The notes under the pieces are model-generated. The model did not search any database, was not told the DNA's origin, and was given only the letters and a program-made list of their open reading frames with translations. The position numbers and the translations under genes were made by a program. A stretch of 64,000 nucleotides of DNA from Streptomyces virginiae (GTDB taxonomy: Bacteria > Actinomycetota > Actinomycetes > Streptomycetales > Streptomycetaceae): positions 310,001 to 374,000 of the forward strand of contig NZ_JOAK01000002.1 of the NCBI RefSeq assembly GCF_000720455.1. The letters run 5' to 3'. Below, in pieces: positions 10,388 to 19,672 of the stretch. Within the stretch, counting starts at the first letter, position 1. Each line of letters starts with the position of its first letter.

Positions 10388-12463
10388 ATGCACACCCCGG
10401 GAGCCACCACCGCCACGCACTGCCCCTACTGCGCGCTGCAGTGCGGGATGAACCTGCGCCCCGAGCCGGGCGGCGCGGGCGTGACGGTGGAGGAGCGCGC
10501 CGACTTCCCGGTCAACCGGGGCGCGCTGTGCGGCAAGGGCCGCACCGCCCCCGCCGTGCTCTCCTCCCGGGTACGCCTGACCGAGCCGCTCGTCCGCACC
10601 CACGCAGGGCGGCTCGAACCGGCCACCTGGGAGGAGGCCCTCGACGCCGTCGCCGCGGGCCTCGCCCGCACGGCCGACGCGTACGGACCGGACGCGGTCG
10701 GCGTCTTCGGCGGCGGCGGCCTCACCAACGAGAAGGCGTACGCGCTCGGCAAGTTCGCCCGCGTCGCCCTGCGCACCTCGCAGATCGACTACAACGGCCG
10801 CTTCTGCATGTCCTCGGCCGCCGCCGCGCACCAGAAGGCCTTCGGGCTCGACCGCGGCCTGCCCTTCCCGCTGGAGGACATCCCCCGGACCGGCTGCGTG
10901 ATCCTCGTCGGCTCGAACCTGGCCGAGACCATGCCGCCGGCCCTGCGCTACCTCACCGAGCTCAAGGCCAACGGCGGCACCCTGATCGTCATCGACCCGC
11001 GCCGCACGCGCACCGCCGAACAGGCCGACCTGCACCTGGCCCCGCGCCCCGGCACCGACCTCGCCCTCGCCCTCGGCCTCCTGCACCTCGTGGTCGCCTA
11101 CGGCCGCACCGACGAGGAGTTCATCGCCGCCCGCACCACCGGCTGGGAAGAGGCCCGGGCCGCCGCCATGGCCCACTGGCCCGAGCTGGTGGAACGGATC
11201 ACCGGCGTTCCGGTCCCGGCCCTGCGCGAAGCGGTCGGCCTCTTCTGCGCCCCGGACTCCGCGATGGTGCTGACCGCCCGCGGCCCGGAGCAGCAGTCCA
11301 AGGGCACCGACACCGTCGGCGCCTGGATCAACCTGTGCCTGGCCACCGGCCGGGCCGGCCGCCCCCTCTCCGGCTACGGCTGCCTCACCGGCCAGGGCAA
11401 CGGCCAGGGCGGACGCGAGCACGGCCAGAAGGCCGACCAGCTCCCCGGCTACCGCAAGCTCACCGACCCGGCCGCGCGGGCGCACGTCGCCGGGGTCTGG
11501 GGCGTCGACCCCGACAGCCTCCCCGGGCCCGGCCGCAGCGCCTACGAACTCCTCGACGCCCTCGGCACCGACGTGAAGTCCCTGTTGCTGATGGGCTCCA
11601 ACCCGGTGGTCTCGGCGCCGCGCGCCGCGCACATCGAGGACCGGATCCGCTCACTGGACTTCCTCGCCGTGGCCGACGTCGTGCTCTCCGAGACGGCCGC
11701 CCTCGCGGACGTCGTCCTCCCCGTCACCCAGTGGGCGGAGGAGACCGGCACCACCACCAACCTGGAGGGCCGCGTCCTGCTGCGGCGCCGCGCCCTGACC
11801 CCGCCCCCGGGGGTCCGCAGCGACCTGGACGTCCTGCACGGGCTCGCCGCCCGCCTCGGTGTCGAGAAGGGCTTCCCGACCGCCCCCGAGGAGGTCTTCG
11901 ACGAGCTGCGCCGCGCCTCGGCCGGCGGCCCGGCGGACTACTCGGGCATCACCTACGACCGCATCGAGTCCGGACAGGGCGTCTTCTGGCCCTGCCCCGA
12001 GGGCTCGGCCGGCACCGAGCGCCTCTTCCTGGACCGCTTCGCCACGGACGACGGCCGGGCCCGCTTCGTCCCCGTCGCGCACCGCGACGCCGCCGAGGTC
12101 CCCGACGCGGAGTACCCGCTCCTGCTCACCACCGGCCGCGTGGTCGCCCAGTACCAGTCCGGCGCCCAGACCCGCCGGGTGGACGAGCTCAACGAGGCCG
12201 CCCCCGGCCCCTTCGTGGAACTCCACCCGCGCCTCGCCGCCCGCATCGGCGCGGTCGACGGCAGCCCCCTGGCGGTCACCTCCCGCCGCGGCCGCGCCGT
12301 CGCCCCGGCGCGGATCACCGACGCCATCCGCGCGGACACGGTCTTCATGCCCTTCCACTGGCCGGGCGAGGGACGCGCCAACACCCTGACCAACCCGGCC
12401 CTGGACCCCATCTCCCGCATGCCGGAGTTCAAGGTCTGCGCGGTCCGAGTCGAGCCCGCCTAG
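10388..12463 (+). CDS. nasA: assimilatory nitrate reductase catalytic subunit (molybdopterin oxidoreductase)
   Basis: A 691-residue molybdopterin enzyme expected to reduce nitrate to nitrite in the cytoplasm. The N-terminal [4Fe-4S] ligands are Cys12, Cys15, Cys19 and Cys48. Cys140, in Asn-Gly-Arg-Phe-Cys-Met-Ser, is the likely molybdenum ligand. The C-terminal molydopterin dinucleotide-binding domain starts near residue 580, with a Leu-Leu-Leu-Thr-Thr-Gly-Arg motif. There is no Tat signal, which fits an assimilatory cytosolic enzyme and not a formate dehydrogenase. The length is that of NasA/NarB-type proteins. No nitrite reductase or nitrate transporter gene is adjacent. Its TAG stop shares a CTAG with the stop of the convergent nucleotidyltransferase. 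Confidence 0.88.
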   Translation: MHTPGATTATHCPYCALQCGMNLRPEPGGAGVTVEERADFPVNRGALCGKGRTAPAVLSSRVRLTEPLVRTHAGRLEPATWEEALDAVAAGLARTADAYGPDAVGVFGGGGLTNEKAYALGKFARVALRTSQIDYNGRFCMSSAAAAHQKAFGLDRGLPFPLEDIPRTGCVILVGSNLAETMPPALRYLTELKANGGTLIVIDPRRTRTAEQADLHLAPRPGTDLALALGLLHLVVAYGRTDEEFIAARTTGWEEARAAAMAHWPELVERITGVPVPALREAVGLFCAPDSAMVLTARGPEQQSKGTDTVGAWINLCLATGRAGRPLSGYGCLTGQGNGQGGREHGQKADQLPGYRKLTDPAARAHVAGVWGVDPDSLPGPGRSAYELLDALGTDVKSLLLMGSNPVVSAPRAAHIEDRIRSLDFLAVADVVLSETAALADVVLPVTQWAEETGTTTNLEGRVLLRRRALTPPPGVRSDLDVLHGLAARLGVEKGFPTAPEEVFDELRRASAGGPADYSGITYDRIESGQGVFWPCPEGSAGTERLFLDRFATDDGRARFVPVAHRDAAEVPDAEYPLLLTTGRVVAQYQSGAQTRRVDELNEAAPGPFVELHPRLAARIGAVDGSPLAVTSRRGRAVAPARITDAIRADTVFMPFHWPGEGRANTLTNPALDPISRMPEFKVCAVRVEPA

Positions 12464-13440
12464 GAGACGTCGCCGAAGGTCGGACGCAGGGCCTCCACCA
12501 GCCGGGCCAGGAAGGCCTCGTCGCCGGGAGCCGCCAGCTCCGGGTACTCCGCCGCGAAGTGCTCCCACTCGGCGCCCACATAGCCCTCGGGGGCGATGTG
12601 CACGATGTCGAGGAGCTCCACGTCCCGGTTCGGCTGAGGGGCCTCGCCCGCCTGCCGGAACACCTCCTGGAGCAGGGAGTTCGGCAGCCGGTGCCGTTCG
12701 GCCAGCAGGACCGCGTCGTAGAGGTCCTTGCCCTGCGGATGCCGGTCGCTGACGAGCCACAGCACCTTCCAGGCCAGCGACAGAGCCGCAGTCGCGGCGA
12801 GGACCACCGCACCGCAGGCGAGTTCGACCGGCTCCGGCGGGACCGGGAGCCGCTCGTTGAAGACGAAGTCCAGCTGGACCTGCCCGTCCGGCAGGCCGGG
12901 CACGGACCACGGCAGCACCATGCGCCGCCCCGGCACCCGGTCGTACGTCCAGATCTCCTCCGACACCGCCCCCGAGGCCTTGATCCCGGCCCGTCCGTCG
13001 GCCGCCGCCGCGATGCCGTCCAGCATCCGGCCGGTGCGGCCGTCCTCCATCCGCCAGGTCTCGGGGACCACCACGAAGTCCAGGTCGCCCGGCTCCCGGG
13101 CCTCCTGCCCGAACCGGTCCGCGAGCAGCACGCTGCCCCGCAGCACCAGCGAGTCCCGCCACTCGGACTCCGCGACCGCCAGCAGGACCGCATCCATCGC
13201 CGCGCGCCGCGCCCGCACCCAGGCGACGGTCCGCTCCGGGTCGTCGAAGACCGGGTCACCGGCCCGGTAGCCCTGGAAGTTGTGCCGCAGCGACGGGTCG
13301 AAGACCGCCCGCTGCCGCACGTCGTCCCCGACGACCGGACGCAGCGTCAGCGGCAGGTGCCGGGCCGCGCGCGTCTCATCGTCCAGGGGCTCCCTCGGCA
13401 GATGCGTGCTGTCCATCCCGAACGTCCGCCACGAGCTCAT
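12460..13440 (-). CDS. AbiEii-like nucleotidyltransferase
   Basis: A 326-residue protein with the motif set of the AbiEii/DUF1814 nucleotidyltransferases, the toxin side of type IV toxin-antitoxin and phage-abortive systems. Residues 99-109 hold Gly-Ser-Val-Leu-Leu-Ala-Asp-Arg-Phe, followed by Asp-Leu-Asp-Phe as metal ligands and a third acidic strand (Val-Gln-Leu-Asp-Phe). A conserved Lys follows in a Leu-Ala-Trp-Lys helix, then Gly-Lys-Asp-Leu-Tyr-Asp. I chose the ATG at 13440; the open frame upstream overlaps the neighbour. It follows the 13457-14080 gene by 16 bases and is probably co-transcribed with it. A housekeeping nucleotidyl-transfer role is also possible. Confidence 0.75.
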   Translation of the reverse strand: MSSWRTFGMDSTHLPREPLDDETRAARHLPLTLRPVVGDDVRQRAVFDPSLRHNFQGYRAGDPVFDDPERTVAWVRARRAAMDAVLLAVAESEWRDSLVLRGSVLLADRFGQEAREPGDLDFVVVPETWRMEDGRTGRMLDGIAAAADGRAGIKASGAVSEEIWTYDRVPGRRMVLPWSVPGLPDGQVQLDFVFNERLPVPPEPVELACGAVVLAATAALSLAWKVLWLVSDRHPQGKDLYDAVLLAERHRLPNSLLQEVFRQAGEAPQPNRDVELLDIVHIAPEGYVGAEWEHFAAEYPELAAPGDEAFLARLVEALRPTFGDVS

Positions 13441-13456
13441 CGCGCACCCCTCCCGC

Positions 13457-14080
13457 TCAGACGGCCGAGCCCGTCTCGAGCCACCCGTCGTCCACCGACA
13501 GGTCACTGTCGTACAGCACGAACTCCCGCTCTCCCGAGCCCATTTCGTACCCGGCCGAGCCGAGTTCCAGGACCAGCGCGTCGAAGGCCGCCCCCGCACC
13601 GGCCGCCCCCGCGGCGCCGCGCCACCGCTGCGTCACGAACCGCGTGTGCCGGCCCCCGCCCCCTACCCGGCGCGCGTTCCACGACAGGTGCGCCCCGTGC
13701 GGCGCCACCAGGGCCTCCAGCGCCGGCCGGTCGAAGTCCGCGGGCAGCAGCAGTTCGAGGTGGTGCTCGAAGTAGCCGCCGCCCGGCCCCGGGAGGTCCG
13801 TGGTCCAGGGGACCGTCTCCACCTTGACCCGCACCGGATCGAAGCCGTCCGCCCGCAGCTGCGGGACCAGCCGCTCGTGGCCCGTGCGGTCCCGCAGGGT
13901 CAGCATCGGCTGCGACACCATCCGTCCCCGCGCCAGCTGGATGTGGGTCACCTTCAACTCCCGTGCGGCGGCCCAGGCGTCGAGCCGCGCCAGCTCCGCC
14001 GCGTCCGCGCAGCGCACCGTCACATGGGTTTCGTACTCATGCATGGAGCCGATCATCTCGGACATGTGTCCGATCCGCAT
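13457..14080 (-). CDS. duplicated-domain protein, partner of the nucleotidyltransferase
   Basis: About 207 residues, not assignable to a named family. The protein contains two copies of a roughly 85-residue unit. Each begins Glu-x-His-Val/Leu, continues through a Leu/Ala-rich helix to a Lys-Val-Thr-His- or His-Leu-Ser-Trp-like strand, then a Gln/Thr-x-Arg strand and a Gly-containing acidic end (Val-Glu-Thr versus Phe-Val-Leu-Tyr-Asp-Ser). There is no helix-turn-helix, so it does not resemble the usual AbiEi antitoxin, although it occupies the antitoxin position directly upstream. The start is uncertain: the ATG at 14080 has GGGA upstream, while ATG 14044 and GTG 14113 are alternatives. Confidence 0.65.
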   Translation of the reverse strand: MRIGHMSEMIGSMHEYETHVTVRCADAAELARLDAWAAARELKVTHIQLARGRMVSQPMLTLRDRTGHERLVPQLRADGFDPVRVKVETVPWTTDLPGPGGGYFEHHLELLLPADFDRPALEALVAPHGAHLSWNARRVGGGGRHTRFVTQRWRGAAGAAGAGAAFDALVLELGSAGYEMGSGEREFVLYDSDLSVDDGWLETGSAV

Positions 14081-14216
14081 CGGGGTTCCCGGCGGGGGGT
14101 AACCATCGGTCACGCGCCGGACTCAGAAAGTGCTCGCACGCCCCTCGTGGCAGCGATGTGTCGTACCCCACACTGAATGCGGTGCCCCCGTCCTCGGAGC
14201 CCTGGAGGTCGCCCCC

Positions 14217-15269
14217 GTGCAGACCCGGACCCTGACCGTGAACGCGAGCGAGTCCTCGGAGGCCAAAGCCGTGGACGAAGAGCCCGAGGTACTGGAGCTG
14301 ATCGAGCCGGTGCCCGTGCAGCGCAGGCGGGACAGCGGCGACAACGGGGGCGGAGCGGGACCCTCCGCCGACCTGTTCCGCCAGTACCTGCGCGAGATAG
14401 GCAGGATCCCGCTGCTCACCGCCGCGGAGGAGGTGGATCTGGCACGGCGCGTCGAAGCCGGGCTGTTCGCCGAGGAAAAGCTCGGCACCACCCCGGACCT
14501 CGACACCCGGCTCGCCCTCGACCTCGACCGGCTCGTCGTCATGGGACGCATGGCCAAACGCCGTCTCATCGAGTCGAACCTGCGCCTGGTCGTCTCCGTC
14601 GCGAAGCGGTACGTGGGCCGCGGGCTCACCATGCTCGACCTGGTCCAGGAGGGGAACCTCGGGCTGATCCGGGCCGTTGAGAAATTCGACTACGCCCGCG
14701 GGTACAAGTTCTCCACCTACGCCACCTGGTGGATTCGGCAGGCGATGTCCCGGGCACTCGCCGACCAGGCCCGGACCATCCGCGTGCCCGTCCACGTCGT
14801 CGAGCTGATCAACCGCGTCGTGCGCGTACAACGCCGCATGCTCCAGGAACGCGGCTACGAGCCCACCGCCGAAGAGGTCGCCGTCCACCTGGAGCTGACC
14901 CCCGAGCGGGTCCTGGAAGTGCTGCGCCTCGCCCAGGAGCCGGTCTCCCTGCACGCCCCCGTCGGCGAGGAGGACGACGTCGCGCTCGGCGACCTCATCG
15001 AGGACGGGGACGCCGCCTCGCCCGTGGAGTCGGCCGCCTTCTTCCTGCTGCGCGAACACCTGGAAGCCGTCCTGTCGACCCTCGGCGAACGCGAGCGCAA
15101 AGTCGTGCAGTTGCGGTACGGGCTCGCGGACGGACGCCCCCGCACCCTGGAGGAGATCGGCCGGATCTTCGGCGTGACGCGCGAGCGGATCCGCCAGATC
15201 GAGTCCAAGACCCTCAACAAGCTGCGCGACCACGCCTTCGCCGACCAGCTGCGCGGCTACCTCGACTGA
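14217..15269 (+). CDS. hrdA: RNA polymerase sigma factor, sigma-70 group 1/2 (Hrd family)
   Basis: A 350-residue sigma-70 protein. Region 1.2 starts near residue 55 ([11 protein letters not shown]). Region 2 has [10 protein letters not shown] and the [11 protein letters not shown] -10 recognition helix. Region 3 follows, and region 4 ends with [11 protein letters not shown]. The protein is shorter than HrdB, with a reduced region 1.1, as in HrdA, HrdC and HrdD. I favour HrdA because the neighbourhood (ABC exporters, dnaG, dgt) matches my recollection of the hrdA locus. The GTG at 14217 has GGAGG eight to nine bases upstream. Confidence 0.85.
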   Translation: MQTRTLTVNASESSEAKAVDEEPEVLELIEPVPVQRRRDSGDNGGGAGPSADLFRQYLREIGRIPLLTAAEEVDLARRVEAGLFAEEKLGTTPDLDTRLALDLDRLVVMGRMAKRRLIESNLRLVVSVAKRYVGRGLTMLDLVQEGNLGLIRAVEKFDYARGYKFSTYATWWIRQAMSRALADQARTIRVPVHVVELINRVVRVQRRMLQERGYEPTAEEVAVHLELTPERVLEVLRLAQEPVSLHAPVGEEDDVALGDLIEDGDAASPVESAAFFLLREHLEAVLSTLGERERKVVQLRYGLADGRPRTLEEIGRIFGVTRERIRQIESKTLNKLRDHAFADQLRGYLD

Positions 15270-15284
15270 CGGACGGGCGGAAGG

Positions 15285-15319
15285 GACGGGGGGCGCACCG
15301 CCGGGCGCCCCACCCCGTC
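15285..15319. terminator. bidirectional hairpin between sigma factor and GNAT genes
   Basis: A GC-rich imperfect stem (15285-15296 with 15305-15319, with a small bulge) lies between the convergent stops at 15269 and 15332 and could stop transcription from both sides. Confidence 0.5.
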
Positions 15320-15331
15320 GCCCTGCCCCGG

Positions 15332-15847
15332 CTACGTCTGCGCGGATCCGTACGGGTCGGACAGGCTGCGGCTCATCCAGACGTCGTCGACGTACACCCC
15401 GTCCAGCAGGAACTCCTCGGGCAGGACACCGACCACCGCGAAGCCGCACCGCCGGTACAACTGCTGCGCCGGCTCGTTGTGCCCGAGCACGCGCAGGGTC
15501 ATCCGGCGGGCGCCGGCGGCCCGGGCGGCCGTGCAGACGGCCTCGACCAGGGCCCGCCCGACTCCGAGGCCGCGGGCGGATTCGAGGACCGCCAGTCCCT
15601 GGATGTGCCGCACGTGCCGATTCGTTTCGAGCGGGCTCGCCGGGGCCTGGGCGATGTACCCGACGATGCGCTCGCCGCGTTCCGCGACGAGGAAGCCCTC
15701 CACGGGATGCCGCTCGTCGAAGAGGGCCGCGCCGGCCGGGCGCCTGGGGCCGGGCTCGCTCACGCGCGACCATGCCGAGCGGAGCAGCTCCACCATCTCG
15801 CGCTCGTCCTCCGCCCGGGCGGGGCGTATCACCACGTCCGATGCCAT
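15332..15847 (-). CDS. GNAT family N-acetyltransferase
   Basis: A 171-residue acetyltransferase. The acetyl-CoA-binding motif A is Ala-Arg-Gly-Leu-Gly-Val-Gly-Arg-Ala-Leu (about residues 90-99). The motif B region has Asn-Glu-Pro-Ala-Gln-Gln-Leu-Tyr-Arg-Arg-Cys-Gly-Phe, as in RimI-like enzymes. The acceptor is unknown. The gene is separated from the upstream ABC gene by a strong hairpin, so it probably has its own promoter between 15848 and 15864. Confidence 0.88.
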   Translation of the reverse strand: MASDVVIRPARAEDEREMVELLRSAWSRVSEPGPRRPAGAALFDERHPVEGFLVAERGERIVGYIAQAPASPLETNRHVRHIQGLAVLESARGLGVGRALVEAVCTAARAAGARRMTLRVLGHNEPAQQLYRRCGFAVVGVLPEEFLLDGVYVDDVWMSRSLSDPYGSAQT

Positions 15848-15864
15848 GGCGTCATGCTATCGAC

Positions 15865-15910
15865 GGCGGTGGGGCGCCCGGGTACGGAACGTACCGGGCG
15901 CCCCACCGCC
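15865..15910 (-). terminator. strong hairpin after the ABC exporter operon
   Basis: A stem of about 17 bp (beginning GGCGGTGGGG at 15865 and ending at 15910) with a 12-base loop lies nine bases past the stop of the leftward ABC gene. No long T-run follows, as is common in Streptomyces. Confidence 0.7.
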
Positions 15911-15918
15911 GGGCGCCC

Positions 15919-17841
15919 CTAGTCGACCTCGGCGACCGCCTGGGCGAACTGCGCCGCGTACAGCCGCGCGTAGGCGCCGCCCGACGCCAGCAGCTCCTCG
16001 TGCGTGCCCTGCTCCACGATCGAGCCGCTCTCCATCACCAGGATCAGGTCGGCGTCGCGGATCGTGGAGAGCCGGTGCGCGATCACGAAGGACGTACGGC
16101 CGTGCGCGAGACGCGCCATCGCCTTCTGGATCAGCACCTCGGTACGGGTGTCCACCGAACTCGTCGCCTCGTCGAGGACCAGGATCACCGGGTCCGACAG
16201 GAACGCCCGGGCGATGGTGATCAGCTGCTTCTCGCCCGCGCTGACGCCCGCGCCCTCGTCGTCCAGCACGGTGTCGTAGCCGTCCGGCAGGGTCCGGATG
16301 AACCGGTCCGCGTGCGCGGCCCGCGCCGCCTCCTCGATCTCGGCGCGCGTCACCTCGCGCGAAGCACCGTAGGCGATGTTCTGCGCGATGGTGCCGCCGA
16401 ACAGCCAGGTGTCCTGGAGCACCATGCCGATGCCGCCGCGCAGCTCCTCGCGGGTCATCTTGGCGATGTCCACCCCGTCCAGGGCGATCTCTCCGCCCGT
16501 GACCTCGTAGAACCGCATCAGCAGATTCACCAGGGTCGTCTTGCCGGCACCCGTCGGGCCGACGATCGCGACCGTGTGGCCCGGCTCCACCGAGAGCGAC
16601 AGGTTCTCGATGAGCGGCCGGTCCGGCTCGTAGCGGAAGGCCACCTTGTCGAAGGTGACCTGGCCGCGCAGCTCCTGCGGACGCTCCGGCACGTCGGCGT
16701 CGCGCTCCTGCTCCGGAGCGTCCAGCAGCTCGTAGACCCGCTCCGCCGAGGCGACACCGGACTGCACGAGGTTCGCCATCGACGCGACCTGGGTCAGCGG
16801 CATCGAGAACTGCCGCGAGTACTGGATGAAGGCCTGCACGTCACCGATCGACAGGGTGCCGGAGGCGACCCGCAGCCCGCCGACCACCGCGATCAGCACG
16901 TAGTTGATGTTCGAGATGAAGAACATCACCGGCTGCATGATGCCGCTGACCAGCTGCGCCTTGAACGAGGCCCGGTACAGCGCCTCGTTCTGCTCGGCGA
17001 AGAGCGCCGCGGACTCCTTCTGCCGGCCGAAGACCTTGACCAGGTTGTGCCCCGAGTACATCTCCTCGATGTGCGCGTTGAGCGTGCCGGTCGTCTTCCA
17101 CTGCTCCACGAACTGCGGCTGCGACTTCTTGCCGATCTTCGCGGCGACGTAGACCGAGACCGGTACGGTCCCCACCGCGACCAGCGCCAGCAGCGGCGAG
17201 ATCCAGAACATCATCGCGAGCACGCCGACGATCGTCAGGAGCGAGTTCAGCAGCTGACCCATCGTCTGCTGGAGCGTCTGGCCGATGTTGTCTATGTCGT
17301 TGGTGGCCCGGCTCAGCACCTCGCCGCGCTTCTGCTGGTCGAAGTACGACAGCGGCAGCCGCGACAGCTTCGCCTGGAGCTCCTCGCGCATCCGGTACAG
17401 GGTGCCGTTCATGACGTGGTTCGACAGCCGGGTCGCGACCAGCATCAGCAGGCCGGCCAGGGTGAAGACCACCAGCGCCCAGATCGCCACGACCCCGACC
17501 GCGCCGAAGTCGATGCCCTGGCCCGGGGTGAAGTCGGTGCCGGACAGCATGTCCGCCATGCCCTCGTCACCGCGGGCGCGCATCCCGTCCAGCGCCTGCT
17601 GCTTGGTCACACCGGCCGGCATCTCCCGGCCGACGATCCCCGCGAAGACCAGGTCGGTCGCCTCGCCGAGGATCTTCGGTCCGACGACGGCGCAGGCGAC
17701 ACTGCCGACGACGGCGAGGACCATGCCCCACAGCTTGGCCCGGTCCTGCGCGATCTGGCCCAGCAGCCGCTTGCCCGATCCCTTGAAGTCCAGGGACCGC
17801 TGGGCCGGCCCCATCATCATCCGTCCTCCGGGCCCGCTCAT
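15919..17841 (-). CDS. ABC exporter half-transporter (TMD-NBD), second subunit
   Basis: A 640-residue type IV ABC exporter half with six N-terminal membrane helices and a C-terminal ATPase. Walker A (Gly-Pro-Thr-Gly-Ala-Gly-Lys-Thr) and Walker B (Leu-Val-Leu-Asp-Glu-Ala) are intact. The signature is Val-Ser-Ala-Gly-Glu-Lys in place of the usual Leu-Ser-Gly-Gly-Gln, as in one half of many heterodimeric exporters. Its ATG overlaps the stop of the preceding gene as ATGA (17838-17841), so translation is coupled and a 1:1 heterodimer is expected. Drugs, lipids or peptides are possible substrates; none is indicated by the neighbours. Confidence 0.93.
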   Translation of the reverse strand: MSGPGGRMMMGPAQRSLDFKGSGKRLLGQIAQDRAKLWGMVLAVVGSVACAVVGPKILGEATDLVFAGIVGREMPAGVTKQQALDGMRARGDEGMADMLSGTDFTPGQGIDFGAVGVVAIWALVVFTLAGLLMLVATRLSNHVMNGTLYRMREELQAKLSRLPLSYFDQQKRGEVLSRATNDIDNIGQTLQQTMGQLLNSLLTIVGVLAMMFWISPLLALVAVGTVPVSVYVAAKIGKKSQPQFVEQWKTTGTLNAHIEEMYSGHNLVKVFGRQKESAALFAEQNEALYRASFKAQLVSGIMQPVMFFISNINYVLIAVVGGLRVASGTLSIGDVQAFIQYSRQFSMPLTQVASMANLVQSGVASAERVYELLDAPEQERDADVPERPQELRGQVTFDKVAFRYEPDRPLIENLSLSVEPGHTVAIVGPTGAGKTTLVNLLMRFYEVTGGEIALDGVDIAKMTREELRGGIGMVLQDTWLFGGTIAQNIAYGASREVTRAEIEEAARAAHADRFIRTLPDGYDTVLDDEGAGVSAGEKQLITIARAFLSDPVILVLDEATSSVDTRTEVLIQKAMARLAHGRTSFVIAHRLSTIRDADLILVMESGSIVEQGTHEELLASGGAYARLYAAQFAQAVAEVD

Positions 17842-19571
17842 GCGGCCTCCGCCTCCGTCAGCTGGGAGAGCACGATCTCCCGGTAGGTCTCGTTGCCGGC
17901 CATCAGCTCGTGGTGGCGTCCCTCACCCACGACCCGGCCCTCGTCCAGGACGATGATCCGGTCGGCGTCGCGGATCGTGGCGACCCGCTGGGCGACGATG
18001 ACCACGGTCGCGTCCTCGGTCTCGCGGGCGAGCGCCGCGCGCAGCGCCGCGTCCGTCGCGTAGTCCAGGGCCGAGAAGGAGTCGTCGAAGAGGTAGATCT
18101 CCGGGCGCTGGACGAGCGTGCGGGCGATGGCCAGACGCTGGCGCTGACCGCCCGAGACGTTCGTTCCGCCCTGGGTGACGGGGGCCTCCAGACCGCCCTC
18201 CAGCGCCGAGACGAACTCCTTGGCCTGGGCGACTTCCAGGGCCTGCCACAGCTCCTCGTCGCTGGCGTCGGGGCGCCCGTAGCGCAGGTTGGAGGCGACG
18301 GTGCCGGAGAACAGGTACGGCTTCTGCGGAACCATGCCGACCGTCTTCGCCAGCAGTTCGGGGTCGAGGCGGCGTACGTCCTCACCGTCGACCAGTACCT
18401 CGCCGCCGGTCGCGTCGAACAGCCGCGGGACCAGGCCCAGCAGTGTGGACTTCCCGCTTCCGGTCGAGCCGATCACCGCCGTGGTCTCGCCGGGGCGGGC
18501 CACCAGGTCCACACCGCGCAGGACCGGGGCCTCGGCGCCCGGGTAGCCGAAGTCGGCGCCGCGCAGCTCCAGGAGTCCGCGGCGGGTGAGTTCGCGCACC
18601 GGGTCGGCGGGCGGGACGACGCTGGACTCGGTGTCCAGCACCTCCTGGATGCGCTCCGCGCAGACCTCCGCGCGCGGCACCATCATGAACATGAAGGTGG
18701 CCATCATCACGGACATGACGATCTGCATCAGGTAGGCCAGGAAGGCCGTGAGCTGGCCGATCTCCATACCGCCGCTGTCGACGCGCATCGCACCGAACCA
18801 GATGACGGCGACGCTGGAGATGTTCACGACCACGATCACGGTCGGGAACATCAGCGCCAGCAGCTTGCCCGAGGCCAGCGAGACTCCGGTGAGGTCGGCG
18901 TTGGCCTCGCGGAAGCGGTCCTTCTCGTAGTCGTCGCGGACGAACGCGCGGATCACGCGGTTGCCGGTGATCTGCTCGCGCAGCACCCGGTTCACGGTGT
19001 CCAGGCGGTCCTGCATCTGGCGGAACAGCGGCCGCGTCCGGTAGACGATGGCGCCGACGGAGATCCCGAGCACGGGGACCACGGCCAGCAGGACGCCCGA
19101 CAGCTGCACGTCCAGCGAGAGCGCCATGGCGATGCCGCCGACGCACATGATCGGGGCCGACACCATCAGGGTGAAGGTCATCAGCACCAGCATCTGGACC
19201 TGCTGGACGTCGTTCGTCGTACGGGTGATCAGGGACGGGGCGCCGAACTGGCCGAGCTCCCGGGCGGAGAAGCTCTGCACCCGGTCGAAGACGGCGCCGC
19301 GGACGTCGCGGCCGACGGCCGCGGCCGTGCGGGCGCCGTAGTAGACGGCCCCGACGTTGCAGACGAGCTGGATGAGCGACACGCCGAGCATCAGCGCGCC
19401 GAAGCGCAGGATGTAGCCGGTGTCGCCGTTGACGACACCGTTGTCGATGATGTCGGCGTTCAGGGTGGGCAGGTAGAGGCTGGCGCTGGTCTGCAGCAGT
19501 TGCAGCAGGACCAGCGCCGCGATGGGTTTCCGGTACGGACCCAGGTGGGTCCGCAGAAGTCGTATGAGCAC
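17838..19571 (-). CDS. ABC exporter half-transporter (TMD-NBD), first subunit
   Basis: A 577-residue ABC exporter half. The membrane domain spans about residues 15-300 and the ATPase about 335-577. Walker A is Gly-Ser-Thr-Gly-Ser-Gly-Lys-Ser and the signature is canonical (Val-Ser-Gly-Gly-Gln-Arg-Gln). Walker B reads Tyr-Leu-Phe-Asp-Asp-Ser, with Asp in place of the catalytic Glu. With its partner's altered signature, this gives one consensus and one degenerate ATP site, the known asymmetric heterodimer pattern. I chose the GTG at 19571, with GGAG upstream, because the longer open frame adds an unrelated Arg-rich leader. Confidence 0.93.
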   Translation of the reverse strand: MLIRLLRTHLGPYRKPIAALVLLQLLQTSASLYLPTLNADIIDNGVVNGDTGYILRFGALMLGVSLIQLVCNVGAVYYGARTAAAVGRDVRGAVFDRVQSFSARELGQFGAPSLITRTTNDVQQVQMLVLMTFTLMVSAPIMCVGGIAMALSLDVQLSGVLLAVVPVLGISVGAIVYRTRPLFRQMQDRLDTVNRVLREQITGNRVIRAFVRDDYEKDRFREANADLTGVSLASGKLLALMFPTVIVVVNISSVAVIWFGAMRVDSGGMEIGQLTAFLAYLMQIVMSVMMATFMFMMVPRAEVCAERIQEVLDTESSVVPPADPVRELTRRGLLELRGADFGYPGAEAPVLRGVDLVARPGETTAVIGSTGSGKSTLLGLVPRLFDATGGEVLVDGEDVRRLDPELLAKTVGMVPQKPYLFSGTVASNLRYGRPDASDEELWQALEVAQAKEFVSALEGGLEAPVTQGGTNVSGGQRQRLAIARTLVQRPEIYLFDDSFSALDYATDAALRAALARETEDATVVIVAQRVATIRDADRIIVLDEGRVVGEGRHHELMAGNETYREIVLSQLTEAEAA

Positions 19572-19672
19572 GCGCAGGCTCCGGTCGGCACGATCGAGGG
19601 GGTTCAACCCATCTTCGGCCAATCGGCCCTGTGATCCCCACCGGATTTCGCAAAGGCCGGTCAAAAGGACCA

